A DNA stretch of 64,000 nt from the NCBI RefSeq assembly GCF_004362215.1, contig NZ_SNWR01000001.1:6244001-6308000 (forward strand), written 5' to 3'. Positions within the stretch are counted from its first letter, which is position 1. Each line of letters begins with the position of its first letter. The notes below the pieces were generated by a model. That model was not told the DNA's origin, ran no database searches, and saw nothing but the letters and a program-made list of their open reading frames with translations. The position numbers and the translations under genes were made by a program. This document shows, piece by piece, positions 25,760 to 32,747 of the stretch. Origin of the DNA: Paractinoplanes brasiliensis (GTDB lineage Bacteria; Actinomycetota; Actinomycetes; Mycobacteriales; Micromonosporaceae).

Positions 25760-26959
25760 TCAAGCGCGGCCGCGAAGCATGCCGCGCCAGTAGAGCTGCG
25801 GGAGCCCGTACCGTTTGAGCAGGTACATGTCGTAGCGGGGCCGCATGGTGTCGAGGAACGGGAAGCTGGGCCGCGGCGTAAGGGTGTAGTCGAACTCGGC
25901 GAGCAGCATCCGGTTGTGGGCGGTCACCACCGGGCACGAGGTGTAGCCGTCGTAGCGGGCCTCGCCGAGCGTCCCGCGCCGGGCCGCCAGGACATTGGTG
26001 GTGACGACCGGCGCCTGTTTGCGGATGGCGGCCCCGGTTTTGGAGGTGGGCAGGTTGGCCGCGTCGCCGAGGGCGAAGACGTCGGGCCAGTCCGGGTGGC
26101 GCAGTGTGTGTTTGTCGACTTTGAGGTAGCCGTACGGGCTCTCAGGGTCGGCGAGCGCGCTGTCGCGGATCCAGTCGGGGGCGCTCTGCGGTGGCGCGGT
26201 GTGCAGGACCTGGAATTCGAGTTCTTCCTTGGTGCCGGTCGCGGTGTCGAGCAGGACGGCGCGCCGGTTCGGGCCGTCGACCTCGGCGAGTTCGGTGTTG
26301 TGGCGTACTTCGATGCCGTATCCGGCGGCGATCTTCTTGAGGACCTCACCCCAGTCGGGCTGGCTGAACATGGCGGCGGTGGGCAAAACCATGATCAGGC
26401 GCATCCGGTCGAGCAGCCCGTGGCGGCGCCAGTGGTCGGCGGCGAGGTAGGCGATCTTCTGCGGGGCGCCCGCGCACTTGATCGGGCCCGGCGGGGTCAC
26501 GAAGACAGCGGTTCCGGGCTCGGCCCCACTGATGAAGTCCCAGGTGCGCGGGGCGAGGTCGGGGCGGTAATTGCTGGCCACCCCGTCGCGGCCCACGGAC
26601 TCGGCGAGGCCGGGGATCGCGTCGAAGTTGAGCTGGATCCCGGGGGCCAGGACCAGCTGCTGGTATCGGAGAACACTGTCGTCGGCCAGGGTGACTGTGT
26701 GCGCCTCGGGGTCGACGGCGGTGGCGCGGTGACGGATCCAGGTAACGCCCTTGGGCATGACGGCCGCTTCCGAGCGAGCCGTCGTGCCCATTGGGACCTG
26801 GCCGGCGCCGACCAGCGTCCACAGTGGCTGGTAGTAGTGCACGTCGGAGGGCTCGACGACCGCCACGTCGGCGACACCGGCGCGCCGCAGGCGGGCGGCG
26901 ACGCTGATGCCGGCGGCGCCACCGCCGACGATGACAACCTCGTGCCGGCGGGCGCTCAT
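25760..26959 (-). CDS. sulfide:quinone oxidoreductase, SQOR-like type
   Basis: A 399-residue FAD enzyme oxidising sulfide to a persulfide and passing electrons to quinone. VVIVGGGAAGISVAARL is the FAD-binding loop. The two redox Cys are Cys162 in IKCAGAPQKIAYLA and Cys342 in GYTSCPVVT. These contexts match human SQOR rather than the classical bacterial enzyme encoded at 30375. The C-terminus (LLKRYGLPQLYWRGMLRGR) is a likely membrane-binding helix. The gene overlaps the peroxiredoxin stop by four bases. Confidence 0.88.
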   Translation of the reverse strand: MSARRHEVVIVGGGAAGISVAARLRRAGVADVAVVEPSDVHYYQPLWTLVGAGQVPMGTTARSEAAVMPKGVTWIRHRATAVDPEAHTVTLADDSVLRYQQLVLAPGIQLNFDAIPGLAESVGRDGVASNYRPDLAPRTWDFISGAEPGTAVFVTPPGPIKCAGAPQKIAYLAADHWRRHGLLDRMRLIMVLPTAAMFSQPDWGEVLKKIAAGYGIEVRHNTELAEVDGPNRRAVLLDTATGTKEELEFQVLHTAPPQSAPDWIRDSALADPESPYGYLKVDKHTLRHPDWPDVFALGDAANLPTSKTGAAIRKQAPVVTTNVLAARRGTLGEARYDGYTSCPVVTAHNRMLLAEFDYTLTPRPSFPFLDTMRPRYDMYLLKRYGLPQLYWRGMLRGRA

Positions 26960-27630
26960 CGATCGACTCCCCGGTCCGGACGCGTTGCCAGGTACCAGTC
27001 GGTGAGCTTGACGTCGTGGTCGGCGAGGCGGGCGTCCAGTTCGTCCTGGGTGGTGGGCGCGCCGAGCACGACGTCGTCGCCCGGCCGCCAGTTCGCCGGG
27101 CACGAGACGCCGTCACGGTCGGAGGTCTGCAGGGCATCGACCAGGCGCAGGACCTCGGGGATCATCCGTCCGGCGTTCATCGGGTAGTACAGCACTGCCC
27201 GGACGATCTGCTCCGGGTCGATGACGAACACCGCGCGTACGGCGGCGGTCTGTGAAGTGTTCGGGTGCAGCATGCCGTAGGCGCGGGCCACCTGCATGTC
27301 GAGGTCCGCGATGATCGGGAACGGGATACGGACGCCGAGCTTGTCGGCGATCGACCGGGTCCAGGCCAGGTGGCTGTGGACGGAGTCGATGGAGTTGCCG
27401 AGCAGGGCGGCATCGCGGGCGGCGAAGTCGGCGGCCAGTTCGGCGAAGGCGATGAACTCGGTGGTGCAGACCGGGGTGAAGTCGGCCGGGTGGCTGAACA
27501 GGATCAGCCACCGTCCCGCATAGTCGGTCAGGCGAACCCGGCCGTGCGTGCTGTCGGCGTCGAACGCCGGGGCGTGGTCGCCGATGCGGGGCAGGGCGGC
27601 CGGGGCTCCGGCGGAGAGGTTGTCGGTCAT
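26956..27630 (-). CDS. peroxiredoxin, Prx6/1-Cys type
   Basis: A 224-residue peroxiredoxin of the Prx6 type by length and C-terminal extension. The peroxidatic Cys55 lies in FTPVCTTEF. HPADFTPVCTTEF, SIDSVHSHLAW and RAVLYYPMNAGR are class marks. A second Cys in GVSCPANW, characteristic of this subfamily, may act in resolution. It lies in the persulfide operon between the dioxygenase-rhodanese and SQR genes. It could reduce peroxides formed there or act on persulfides. Confidence 0.9.
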   Translation of the reverse strand: MTDNLSAGAPAALPRIGDHAPAFDADSTHGRVRLTDYAGRWLILFSHPADFTPVCTTEFIAFAELAADFAARDAALLGNSIDSVHSHLAWTRSIADKLGVRIPFPIIADLDMQVARAYGMLHPNTSQTAAVRAVFVIDPEQIVRAVLYYPMNAGRMIPEVLRLVDALQTSDRDGVSCPANWRPGDDVVLGAPTTQDELDARLADHDVKLTDWYLATRPDRGVDR

Positions 27631-27655
27631 GGAAGTCGTGCTCCTTGCGGCGAGG

Positions 27656-29041
27656 TCAGGCGGTGGTGGGCTGGTGGGCGGCTTCCCAAGCCAGATAGCC
27701 ACCGAGCAGGTCGGAGACGTCGGGGTGGCCGGCGCGGCGCAGCAGGCTGGCGGCGACCGACGAGCGGTAGCCACTGCGGCAGCAGACGACCACGGGCCGG
27801 TCGGTGGGGATCTCGGCCAGCCGGGCGGGTAGCTGGGCGAGCGGGATGCGCCGGGCGCCCTCGACGGCGCCGGCGGCGACCTCGCCGGGGTTGCGCACAT
27901 CCAGGACGATCAGCGACCGTCGGGCGGCAAGCGCGGCGCTCAGTTCGGTGACGGTCAGCCGGCTGGCCCGGTCGATCAGGTCGGGCACGGTGAGGAAGGT
28001 GGCCTCGGGCTCGCGCAGGTAGCCGGCCACGTTGTCGAGGCCGATGCGGGCGAGCCGGGTGACGATCTCTTCCTCGCGGTCCTGGGCGGCGACGATGAGA
28101 ATGCGGTCGCCGGGTTTGACGACGGTGCCGGCGGTCTCGGCGAAGCGCCCGTCGGCCGGGACGTTGAGCGAGCCGCGCAGGTGGCCGGCGGCGAAGTCGG
28201 GGGCGTCGCGGGTATCCAGGACGACGGCGCCGTTGGCCTGCTCGGCCCGGAACTCGTTGAGGGCCAGCGGGGTCGGCGGCTTCTCGAGGTCGAACAGCGG
28301 ATGCTCGCGGCGGTTGAGAACCGCGTCGTGCACGAAGTAGCCGGGCGCGGCGGGTTGACCCTCGGTGACCAGGGCGAGGAACTGCTCGGCGCTCATCGGT
28401 GCGCAGGCGTAGTTGGTGGCCCGTTGCCGCCCGATGGTGGAGGCGCGCTCGGTGGACAGGTTCTTGCCGCAGGCGGATCCGGCGCCGTGGGCGGGGAAGA
28501 CCCGGACGGTGTCGGGCAGGCTCATGAGTTTGTGCTGCACGCTGTCGTACAGCATGGTGCCGAGTTGCTCGGCGGTGTGGCCGAGCGAGGCGAGCAGGTC
28601 CGGACGGCCGACGTCGCCGATGAACAGGGCGTCGCCGGTCAGCACCGCGTACGGCACCTGGTCGCCGGCGTGCTCGTGGACCAGGATGCTGATCGATTCC
28701 GGGGTGTGGCCGGGGGTTTCCAGGACCTGCAACGTGACGTCGCCGAGGCTGATGCGTTCGCCGTCGGCCAGCTTGCGGATCGGGTAGTCGGCCTCGGCGC
28801 GCTGCCCGTACCCGATCCAAGCGCCGGTCTTGGCGGCCAGCTCGAGGTGCCCGGCGATGAAGTCGGCGTGGAAATGCGTGTTGATGACGGCCTCGATCGT
28901 CAGGCCGTGCGCTTCGGCGTCGGTCAGGTACTCGGCGACGTCCCGGCGCGGATCGACGACCACGGCCCGGCCGGTGGTCTCGTCGGCGATCAGATACGAC
29001 GCTTGGGAAAGGCAGTCCAGGTAGTACTGGTTGAAGATCAC
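27656..29041 (-). CDS. persulfide dioxygenase-rhodanese fusion (MBL-fold)
   Basis: A 461-residue fusion. The N-terminal metallo-beta-lactamase domain holds THFHADFIAGH, with further metal ligands in TPGHTPES, GDALFIGDVGRPD and FPAHGAGS, as in ETHE1-type persulfide dioxygenases. Two rhodanese domains follow: the first lacks the catalytic Cys (AAQDREEE at that place), and the second has Cys421 in CCRSGYR. It would oxidise persulfide to sulfite and transfer sulfane sulfur. GTG 29041 is chosen for the adjacent GGAGGAG; GTG 29053 is possible. First gene of a five-gene operon. Confidence 0.88.
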   Translation of the reverse strand: MIFNQYYLDCLSQASYLIADETTGRAVVVDPRRDVAEYLTDAEAHGLTIEAVINTHFHADFIAGHLELAAKTGAWIGYGQRAEADYPIRKLADGERISLGDVTLQVLETPGHTPESISILVHEHAGDQVPYAVLTGDALFIGDVGRPDLLASLGHTAEQLGTMLYDSVQHKLMSLPDTVRVFPAHGAGSACGKNLSTERASTIGRQRATNYACAPMSAEQFLALVTEGQPAAPGYFVHDAVLNRREHPLFDLEKPPTPLALNEFRAEQANGAVVLDTRDAPDFAAGHLRGSLNVPADGRFAETAGTVVKPGDRILIVAAQDREEEIVTRLARIGLDNVAGYLREPEATFLTVPDLIDRASRLTVTELSAALAARRSLIVLDVRNPGEVAAGAVEGARRIPLAQLPARLAEIPTDRPVVVCCRSGYRSSVAASLLRRAGHPDVSDLLGGYLAWEAAHQPTTA

Positions 29042-29074
29042 GTTCTCCTCCACGAAAGTCGACCGGTCTTCAAT

Positions 29075-29090
29075 ATACCCCGGGGGGTAT
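29075..29090 (-). promoter_or_regulatory. CsoR/CstR-type operator, dioxygenase operon promoter
   Basis: ATACCCCGGGGGGTAT with arms ATACCC and GGGTAT around four bases. It lies 34-49 bases upstream of the dioxygenase-rhodanese start. Confidence 0.75.
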
Positions 29091-29122
29091 GTGATGAAGG
29101 CAGCTGAAGGTCCTTGACCGGT

Positions 29123-29136
29123 GGGACCAAAGTCCC
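29123..29136 (-). promoter_or_regulatory. DosR-like box upstream of dioxygenase operon
   Basis: GGGACCAAAGTCCC (minus strand GGGACTTTGGTCCC) matches the mycobacterial DosR core GGGACTWWAGTCCC at all but one position. It lies 33 bases beyond the CsoR/CstR-type operator, an activator-like position relative to it. Confidence 0.6.
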
Positions 29137-29175
29137 GCCCTGGCCGAGGTGTCCCGGCCGCGAAGCAGTTGGATG

Positions 29176-30072
29176 TCAGCCGTGCCGACGGTTGTCGCGC
29201 ACGACTGCGACCGGGCAGGCGCCGTGGTAGATCAGATACTGGCTCACCGATCCGAGCAGCAGGCCGACGAAGCCACCATGACCGCGGTCACCGACGACCA
29301 TCAGCTGGGCCTGCCGTGACCAGGAAGTCAGCACCTGCCCGGTCGCGCCTCGCCCCAGCTCAGGCCGCACCGACAGGCCCGGGTGGCGGTCGCTGAGACC
29401 GTCCAGCGCCGCGGCCAGCTGCCGGCCCTCTTCGGCTTCGAGCAGGTCAAGGTCGTAAACCAGCGGTATCTCCGCCCCCGGAGCGGCCGGCGACGGCGTA
29501 CGCCACACGTGCACGGCGACCAACTCGACGCTGCGGTGGTGTGCCTCTTCGGCCGCGAACTCGAGCGCACGAGCCGACCTCGGTGATCCATCGACCCCGA
29601 CGACCACGGGACCGCCAGTTCTGGCGTGCCCCCGCACGACGATGACCGGGCAGCTGCCGTACGTAGCCAGCTGCGTCGCGACCGTGCCGGCCAGAATGCC
29701 GTCGAAACGTCCTCGGCCCCGGTCGCCTACGACGATGAGGCCAGCCCGGCGGCTGCGTTCGAGCAGGACGAACGCGGCAGGGCCGTCCGCCACCTCGGTG
29801 GTGACCGTGACACCCGGCGCCGCCTTCGCGGCGCGCACTCCGGCCTGCTCGACGACTGCGGCGGCCTCGGCCCGCAGCAGGGTGGCCGGCTCAGCGGCTC
29901 CCGGCGCCGCGGGCCGGGCCGCAACCAGCGCCGGCGGCCAGGCGAAGGCATGGACGATGTGCAGACGAAGACCGCGCAACTCGGCTTCGTGCGCGGCCAG
30001 GTCAACGGCGTCCAGGCTTGACGGTGAGCCGTCCACGCCGACAACCACCGGTGCGTCAGCGAATGTCGCCAT
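29176..30072 (-). CDS. universal stress protein, two UspA domains
   Basis: A 298-residue protein with two UspA domains (about 1-148 and 150-298). The ATP-binding signatures are VGDRGRGRFDGILAGTVA in the first and VGDRGHGGFVGLLLGSVSQ in the second. Both domains start with VVVGVDGSP. The ATG at 30072 follows GGGAGGAGG. A DosR-like box lies about 105 bases upstream. The gene ends 100 bases before the sulfide operon promoter. Confidence 0.93.
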   Translation of the reverse strand: MATFADAPVVVGVDGSPSSLDAVDLAAHEAELRGLRLHIVHAFAWPPALVAARPAAPGAAEPATLLRAEAAAVVEQAGVRAAKAAPGVTVTTEVADGPAAFVLLERSRRAGLIVVGDRGRGRFDGILAGTVATQLATYGSCPVIVVRGHARTGGPVVVGVDGSPRSARALEFAAEEAHHRSVELVAVHVWRTPSPAAPGAEIPLVYDLDLLEAEEGRQLAAALDGLSDRHPGLSVRPELGRGATGQVLTSWSRQAQLMVVGDRGHGGFVGLLLGSVSQYLIYHGACPVAVVRDNRRHG

Positions 30073-30177
30073 CTCGACCTCCTCCCGTGGCGCGAGCCGG
30101 CCCGGACCCGGCGACCGTTCACGCCACCGCATGCTGAGTCCCGAAACAAGCATCACGCCGAGCGAGCGTGCTTCAGC

Positions 30178-30192
30178 AGGGCCTGAGGTCCC
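30178..30192 (-). promoter_or_regulatory. DosR-like box upstream of tandem usp
   Basis: The minus strand reads GGGACCTCAGGCCCT, a strong consensus match, 105 bases before the usp start at 30072. Confidence 0.5.
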
Positions 30193-30313
30193 GATTGCTC
30201 AGGCACCCGCGGTCGCCGTCGGCGGTTCAGCCGGGGAACAGTGCGAACGCAAGATGTGGCCCGGTATTGATCGGCCCGCCGACGTCGGCCGCAACAAGGA
30301 CCAGGCAGAGGCG

Positions 30314-30354
30314 CCAGCAGCCTCGACACGAGGTCCGCGCGCCGAGGCTGCTGG
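30314..30354 (-). terminator. 12-bp stem hairpin after SQR gene
   Basis: CCAGCAGCCTCG and CGAGGCTGCTGG are exact inverse complements 17 bases apart, about 20 bases after the stop of the classical SQR gene. No U-run. Confidence 0.72.
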
Positions 30355-30374
30355 TGGCTGTGCCGCCGGAACGG

Positions 30375-31577
30375 TCAGGGCAAGCTGACGTGGCCGCCCT
30401 TCATCTTCCACAGGTAGTACTTCTCGAAGGCCAGCTTGAAGGCGTGGTTCTGCGGGCCGGGGATGAGCACGCCGTGTTTGCGGGGCGGGAGCATCTTGTC
30501 GGCCAGGATGAGCACGCCGTTGTTGCCGGCGTCCATGACGCACACGGCGGGGATGTCGCCGAAGCTCTTGTGGGCGCCCGGCTGCTCGCCGCGGATCTGA
30601 GCGGCGACGTTCTTCGCCGCGACGTGGGCCATCTGCTCGGTCGGCAGACCGGTTTTGGGCACGCCGACCGGGGTGGGCGTGGTCCAGGGCGCTTGCACGG
30701 CGGCGGCGAGCCCGACCGCGTAGATGTCGTCGTACCGTTTGCTCTGGTAGGTGTCGCGGACCTCGACGTAGCCACCGGTGTTCGTCAACCCGTCGGTGCG
30801 GCGCAGGAAGTCCTGGCCGGCGAACGGGGGCACGATCATCGCGAACGCGTACGGAATCTTGCTGCCGTCGGCGGTGACGACCGCGCCGTCCTCGACCGTG
30901 CTCATGGCCACATCGGTGCGGAAGTCGATGTTCTCCTTGCGCAGGAACATTCCCAGCAGCTGCTCGCCGTGCGGCAGGCCGCCGATGCCGAAGTGGCCCA
31001 GGAACGGCTCCGCGGTCACGTACGTGATCTTCGCCTGCCGCTTCAGCCCGGCCTTGCGTAGCTGGTAGGAGGTGTTGAACAGGAACTCGTACGCGGCGCC
31101 GAAGCAGCTGGCGCCCTGTGTCGCGCCGATGACGATGTCGCCCGGCGCCTGGCGGAACCGCTTCCACGCCTCGCCGGTGCGGACCGCCGCGTCGAGGGAG
31201 GTGATCCAGTTCGAGTTCTCCCGCAGCCCGTCGACCGCGTCCAGGTTCTCCCGGGTGCCGGTTGCGATGATCAGGTAGTCGTACGGGAAGACCTTGCCGG
31301 ACGCGGTGCGCACGGTCTTCGCGGCCGGGTCGATCAGGTCGGCGGCGTCGCGGACGAATTCGACGCCGGCCGCCTCGAAGGTCGGTGCGACCGGGAAGGT
31401 GATGTTGTCCGGGGTGCGCTTGCCGAACGGCAGCCAGATCAGCGACGGGTTGAACAAGAACCGGTCGCGGTCGCTGAGAACCGTCACGTCGACGTCACCG
31501 TGCAGCTCGTGTTTCACCGCGATCGCCGCGGTCAGCCCGCCGAAATTTCCGCCGAGGACCAGCACTTTGGAACGCAT
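30375..31577 (-). CDS. sqr: sulfide:quinone oxidoreductase, classical bacterial type
   Basis: A 400-residue flavoprotein taking electrons from sulfide to the quinone pool at the membrane. VLVLGGNFGGLTAAIAV is the FAD loop. Key Cys are Cys158 in ATQGASCFGAAYEF and Cys346 in AVCVMDAGN, matching the two disulfide Cys of bacterial SQR structures. FALxxxYYLWKMK near the end is the usual membrane-binding tail. It has its own promoter with a CsoR/CstR-type operator and a DosR-like box, and its own terminator. It is distinct from the SQOR-like enzyme at 25760. Confidence 0.88.
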   Translation of the reverse strand: MRSKVLVLGGNFGGLTAAIAVKHELHGDVDVTVLSDRDRFLFNPSLIWLPFGKRTPDNITFPVAPTFEAAGVEFVRDAADLIDPAAKTVRTASGKVFPYDYLIIATGTRENLDAVDGLRENSNWITSLDAAVRTGEAWKRFRQAPGDIVIGATQGASCFGAAYEFLFNTSYQLRKAGLKRQAKITYVTAEPFLGHFGIGGLPHGEQLLGMFLRKENIDFRTDVAMSTVEDGAVVTADGSKIPYAFAMIVPPFAGQDFLRRTDGLTNTGGYVEVRDTYQSKRYDDIYAVGLAAAVQAPWTTPTPVGVPKTGLPTEQMAHVAAKNVAAQIRGEQPGAHKSFGDIPAVCVMDAGNNGVLILADKMLPPRKHGVLIPGPQNHAFKLAFEKYYLWKMKGGHVSLP

Positions 31578-31607
31578 TTCCGGCCTCCTTCGCCTCCGGC
31601 GTCAAAA

Positions 31608-31623
31608 ATACCTAGGGGGGTAT
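31608..31623 (-). promoter_or_regulatory. CsoR/CstR-type operator, SQR promoter
   Basis: ATACCTAGGGGGGTAT, with one half-site (ATACCT) differing by one base. It lies 31 bases upstream of the SQR ATG. Confidence 0.7.
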
Positions 31624-31633
31624 CGATGCTCGT

Positions 31634-31648
31634 AGGGGCGAAGGTCCC
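31634..31648 (-). promoter_or_regulatory. DosR-like box, SQR promoter
   Basis: The minus strand reads GGGACCTTCGCCCCT, one base from the island consensus, 11 bases upstream of the CsoR/CstR-type operator. This repeats the two-site layout at the dioxygenase operon. Confidence 0.55.
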
Positions 31649-31683
31649 GCATCCTTCGAACTTCACCGGCCGGAGGCTGCGGG

Positions 31684-31845
31684 TCAGCGACCGAAAAGCC
31701 GGGCGAGGAACCCGGTCGACGGCTCTTTCTCGTGCCCGGCGCAGCGCTCGGCTTTGGCCACGCCCCGCATGACTTGATCCACGTGCTGACCGCACCCGGC
31801 CCAGGTGGTCTTGCCGCACTTGCGGCACGTGACCTGACGGCACAT
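31684..31845 (-). CDS. 53-residue Cys-rich small protein
   Basis: A short gene encoding 53 residues. It starts MCRQVTCRKCGKTTWAGCGQ, followed by HVDQVMRG and ERCAGHEKE, and ends FLARLFGR. Five Cys, including a CxxCxKC-like start and a GCGQH motif, suggest a zinc ribbon or thiol-reactive protein. Similar small proteins with TWAGCGQH occur in actinobacteria without a known role, to my memory. A purine-rich AGGGA precedes the ATG. A CsoR/CstR-type operator lies 35 bases upstream, placing it in the sulfur regulon. Confidence 0.8.
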   Translation of the reverse strand: MCRQVTCRKCGKTTWAGCGQHVDQVMRGVAKAERCAGHEKEPSTGFLARLFGR

Positions 31846-31879
31846 TTCCCTGTCTCCTCACCGTCGACGACTGCCTCAT

Positions 31880-31895
31880 ATACCCCCGTGGGTAT
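31880..31895 (-). promoter_or_regulatory. CsoR/CstR-type operator, Cys-rich protein promoter
   Basis: ATACCCCCGTGGGTAT with perfect six-base arms. It lies 35 bases upstream of the 53-residue gene and 168 bases before the divergent response regulator gene. Confidence 0.75.
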
Positions 31896-32063
31896 GACGA
31901 TAGCAGCTGAGGCCGGGCCGCCCGGACGCATTGCCCAGCTCGGTGTGGTGCCGGTGGACCCCAGGCGCAGGCCGCGGCCGTGGAAGTCGGTCGCCCCGTG
32001 CGGCGTGTTCGCCTGGTGCGGATTCTCATCCGACTCACATCCTGGCGTGTTGTGATGGTCGGG

Positions 32064-32747
32064 ATGACCCGCATCCTCGTCGTCGACGATCAGCCCAACA
32101 TCGTTGACATGCTCGCCACCGTGCTGCGCTTCCACGGCTTCGCGGTCGACACGGCCGGCACCGCCGCCGAGGCGCTGAAGCGGGCCGCCGAGCAGCGGCC
32201 CGATCTGGTGCTGCTCGACGTGATGCTGCCCGACGGCGACGGCCGGGACGTGTGCCGGCGGCTGCGTGGCGACGGCGTCACGGCCGGTGTGGTGTTCCTG
32301 ACCGCCCGGGACGCGCGGGACGACCAGATCGCGGGGCTCACCTACGGCGGCGACGACTGGATCACCAAGCCGTTCGACGTCGACCTGCTGCTCGCCCGGG
32401 TGCGGGCGGTGCTGCGCCGCACCGGGGCCCCCGCCGTCGCGAACCGGGTCCTGCGCTACGCCGACGTGACGCTCGACCCTGACAACCTCGAGGTGCGCCG
32501 GGCGGGCGAGCCGGTGCAACTTTCCCCGACCGAGCTGAAGCTCCTGCGCTACTTCCTCGAGAACCCGGCGCGGGTGCTGTCCCGGCAGGAGCTGCTGCGG
32601 GCGGTGTGGGAGTACGACGTGGAGGCGGGCTCCAACGTCGTCGACACCTACGTCGGCTACCTGCGGCGCAAGCTCGACCGGCTCGGGCCGTCGCTGCTGG
32701 TCACGCACCGCGGCTTCGGTTACGCGCTGCGCGAGTCGAAGCCGTGA
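32064..32747 (+). CDS. OmpR/PhoB-type response regulator
   Basis: A 227-residue regulator. The receiver domain (about 1-120) has ILVVDDQ, the phosphorylated Asp52 in VLLDVMLPDG, the switch Thr in FLTARD and the Lys in TKPF. The winged-helix DNA-binding domain (about 130-227) has LSPTELKLLRYFLENPARVL and VVDTYVGYLRRKL. Starts at 32055 or 32064 are both possible; neither has a clear ribosome-binding site. The stop overlaps the kinase GTG by four bases. Confidence 0.93.
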   Translation: MTRILVVDDQPNIVDMLATVLRFHGFAVDTAGTAAEALKRAAEQRPDLVLLDVMLPDGDGRDVCRRLRGDGVTAGVVFLTARDARDDQIAGLTYGGDDWITKPFDVDLLLARVRAVLRRTGAPAVANRVLRYADVTLDPDNLEVRRAGEPVQLSPTELKLLRYFLENPARVLSRQELLRAVWEYDVEAGSNVVDTYVGYLRRKLDRLGPSLLVTHRGFGYALRESKP

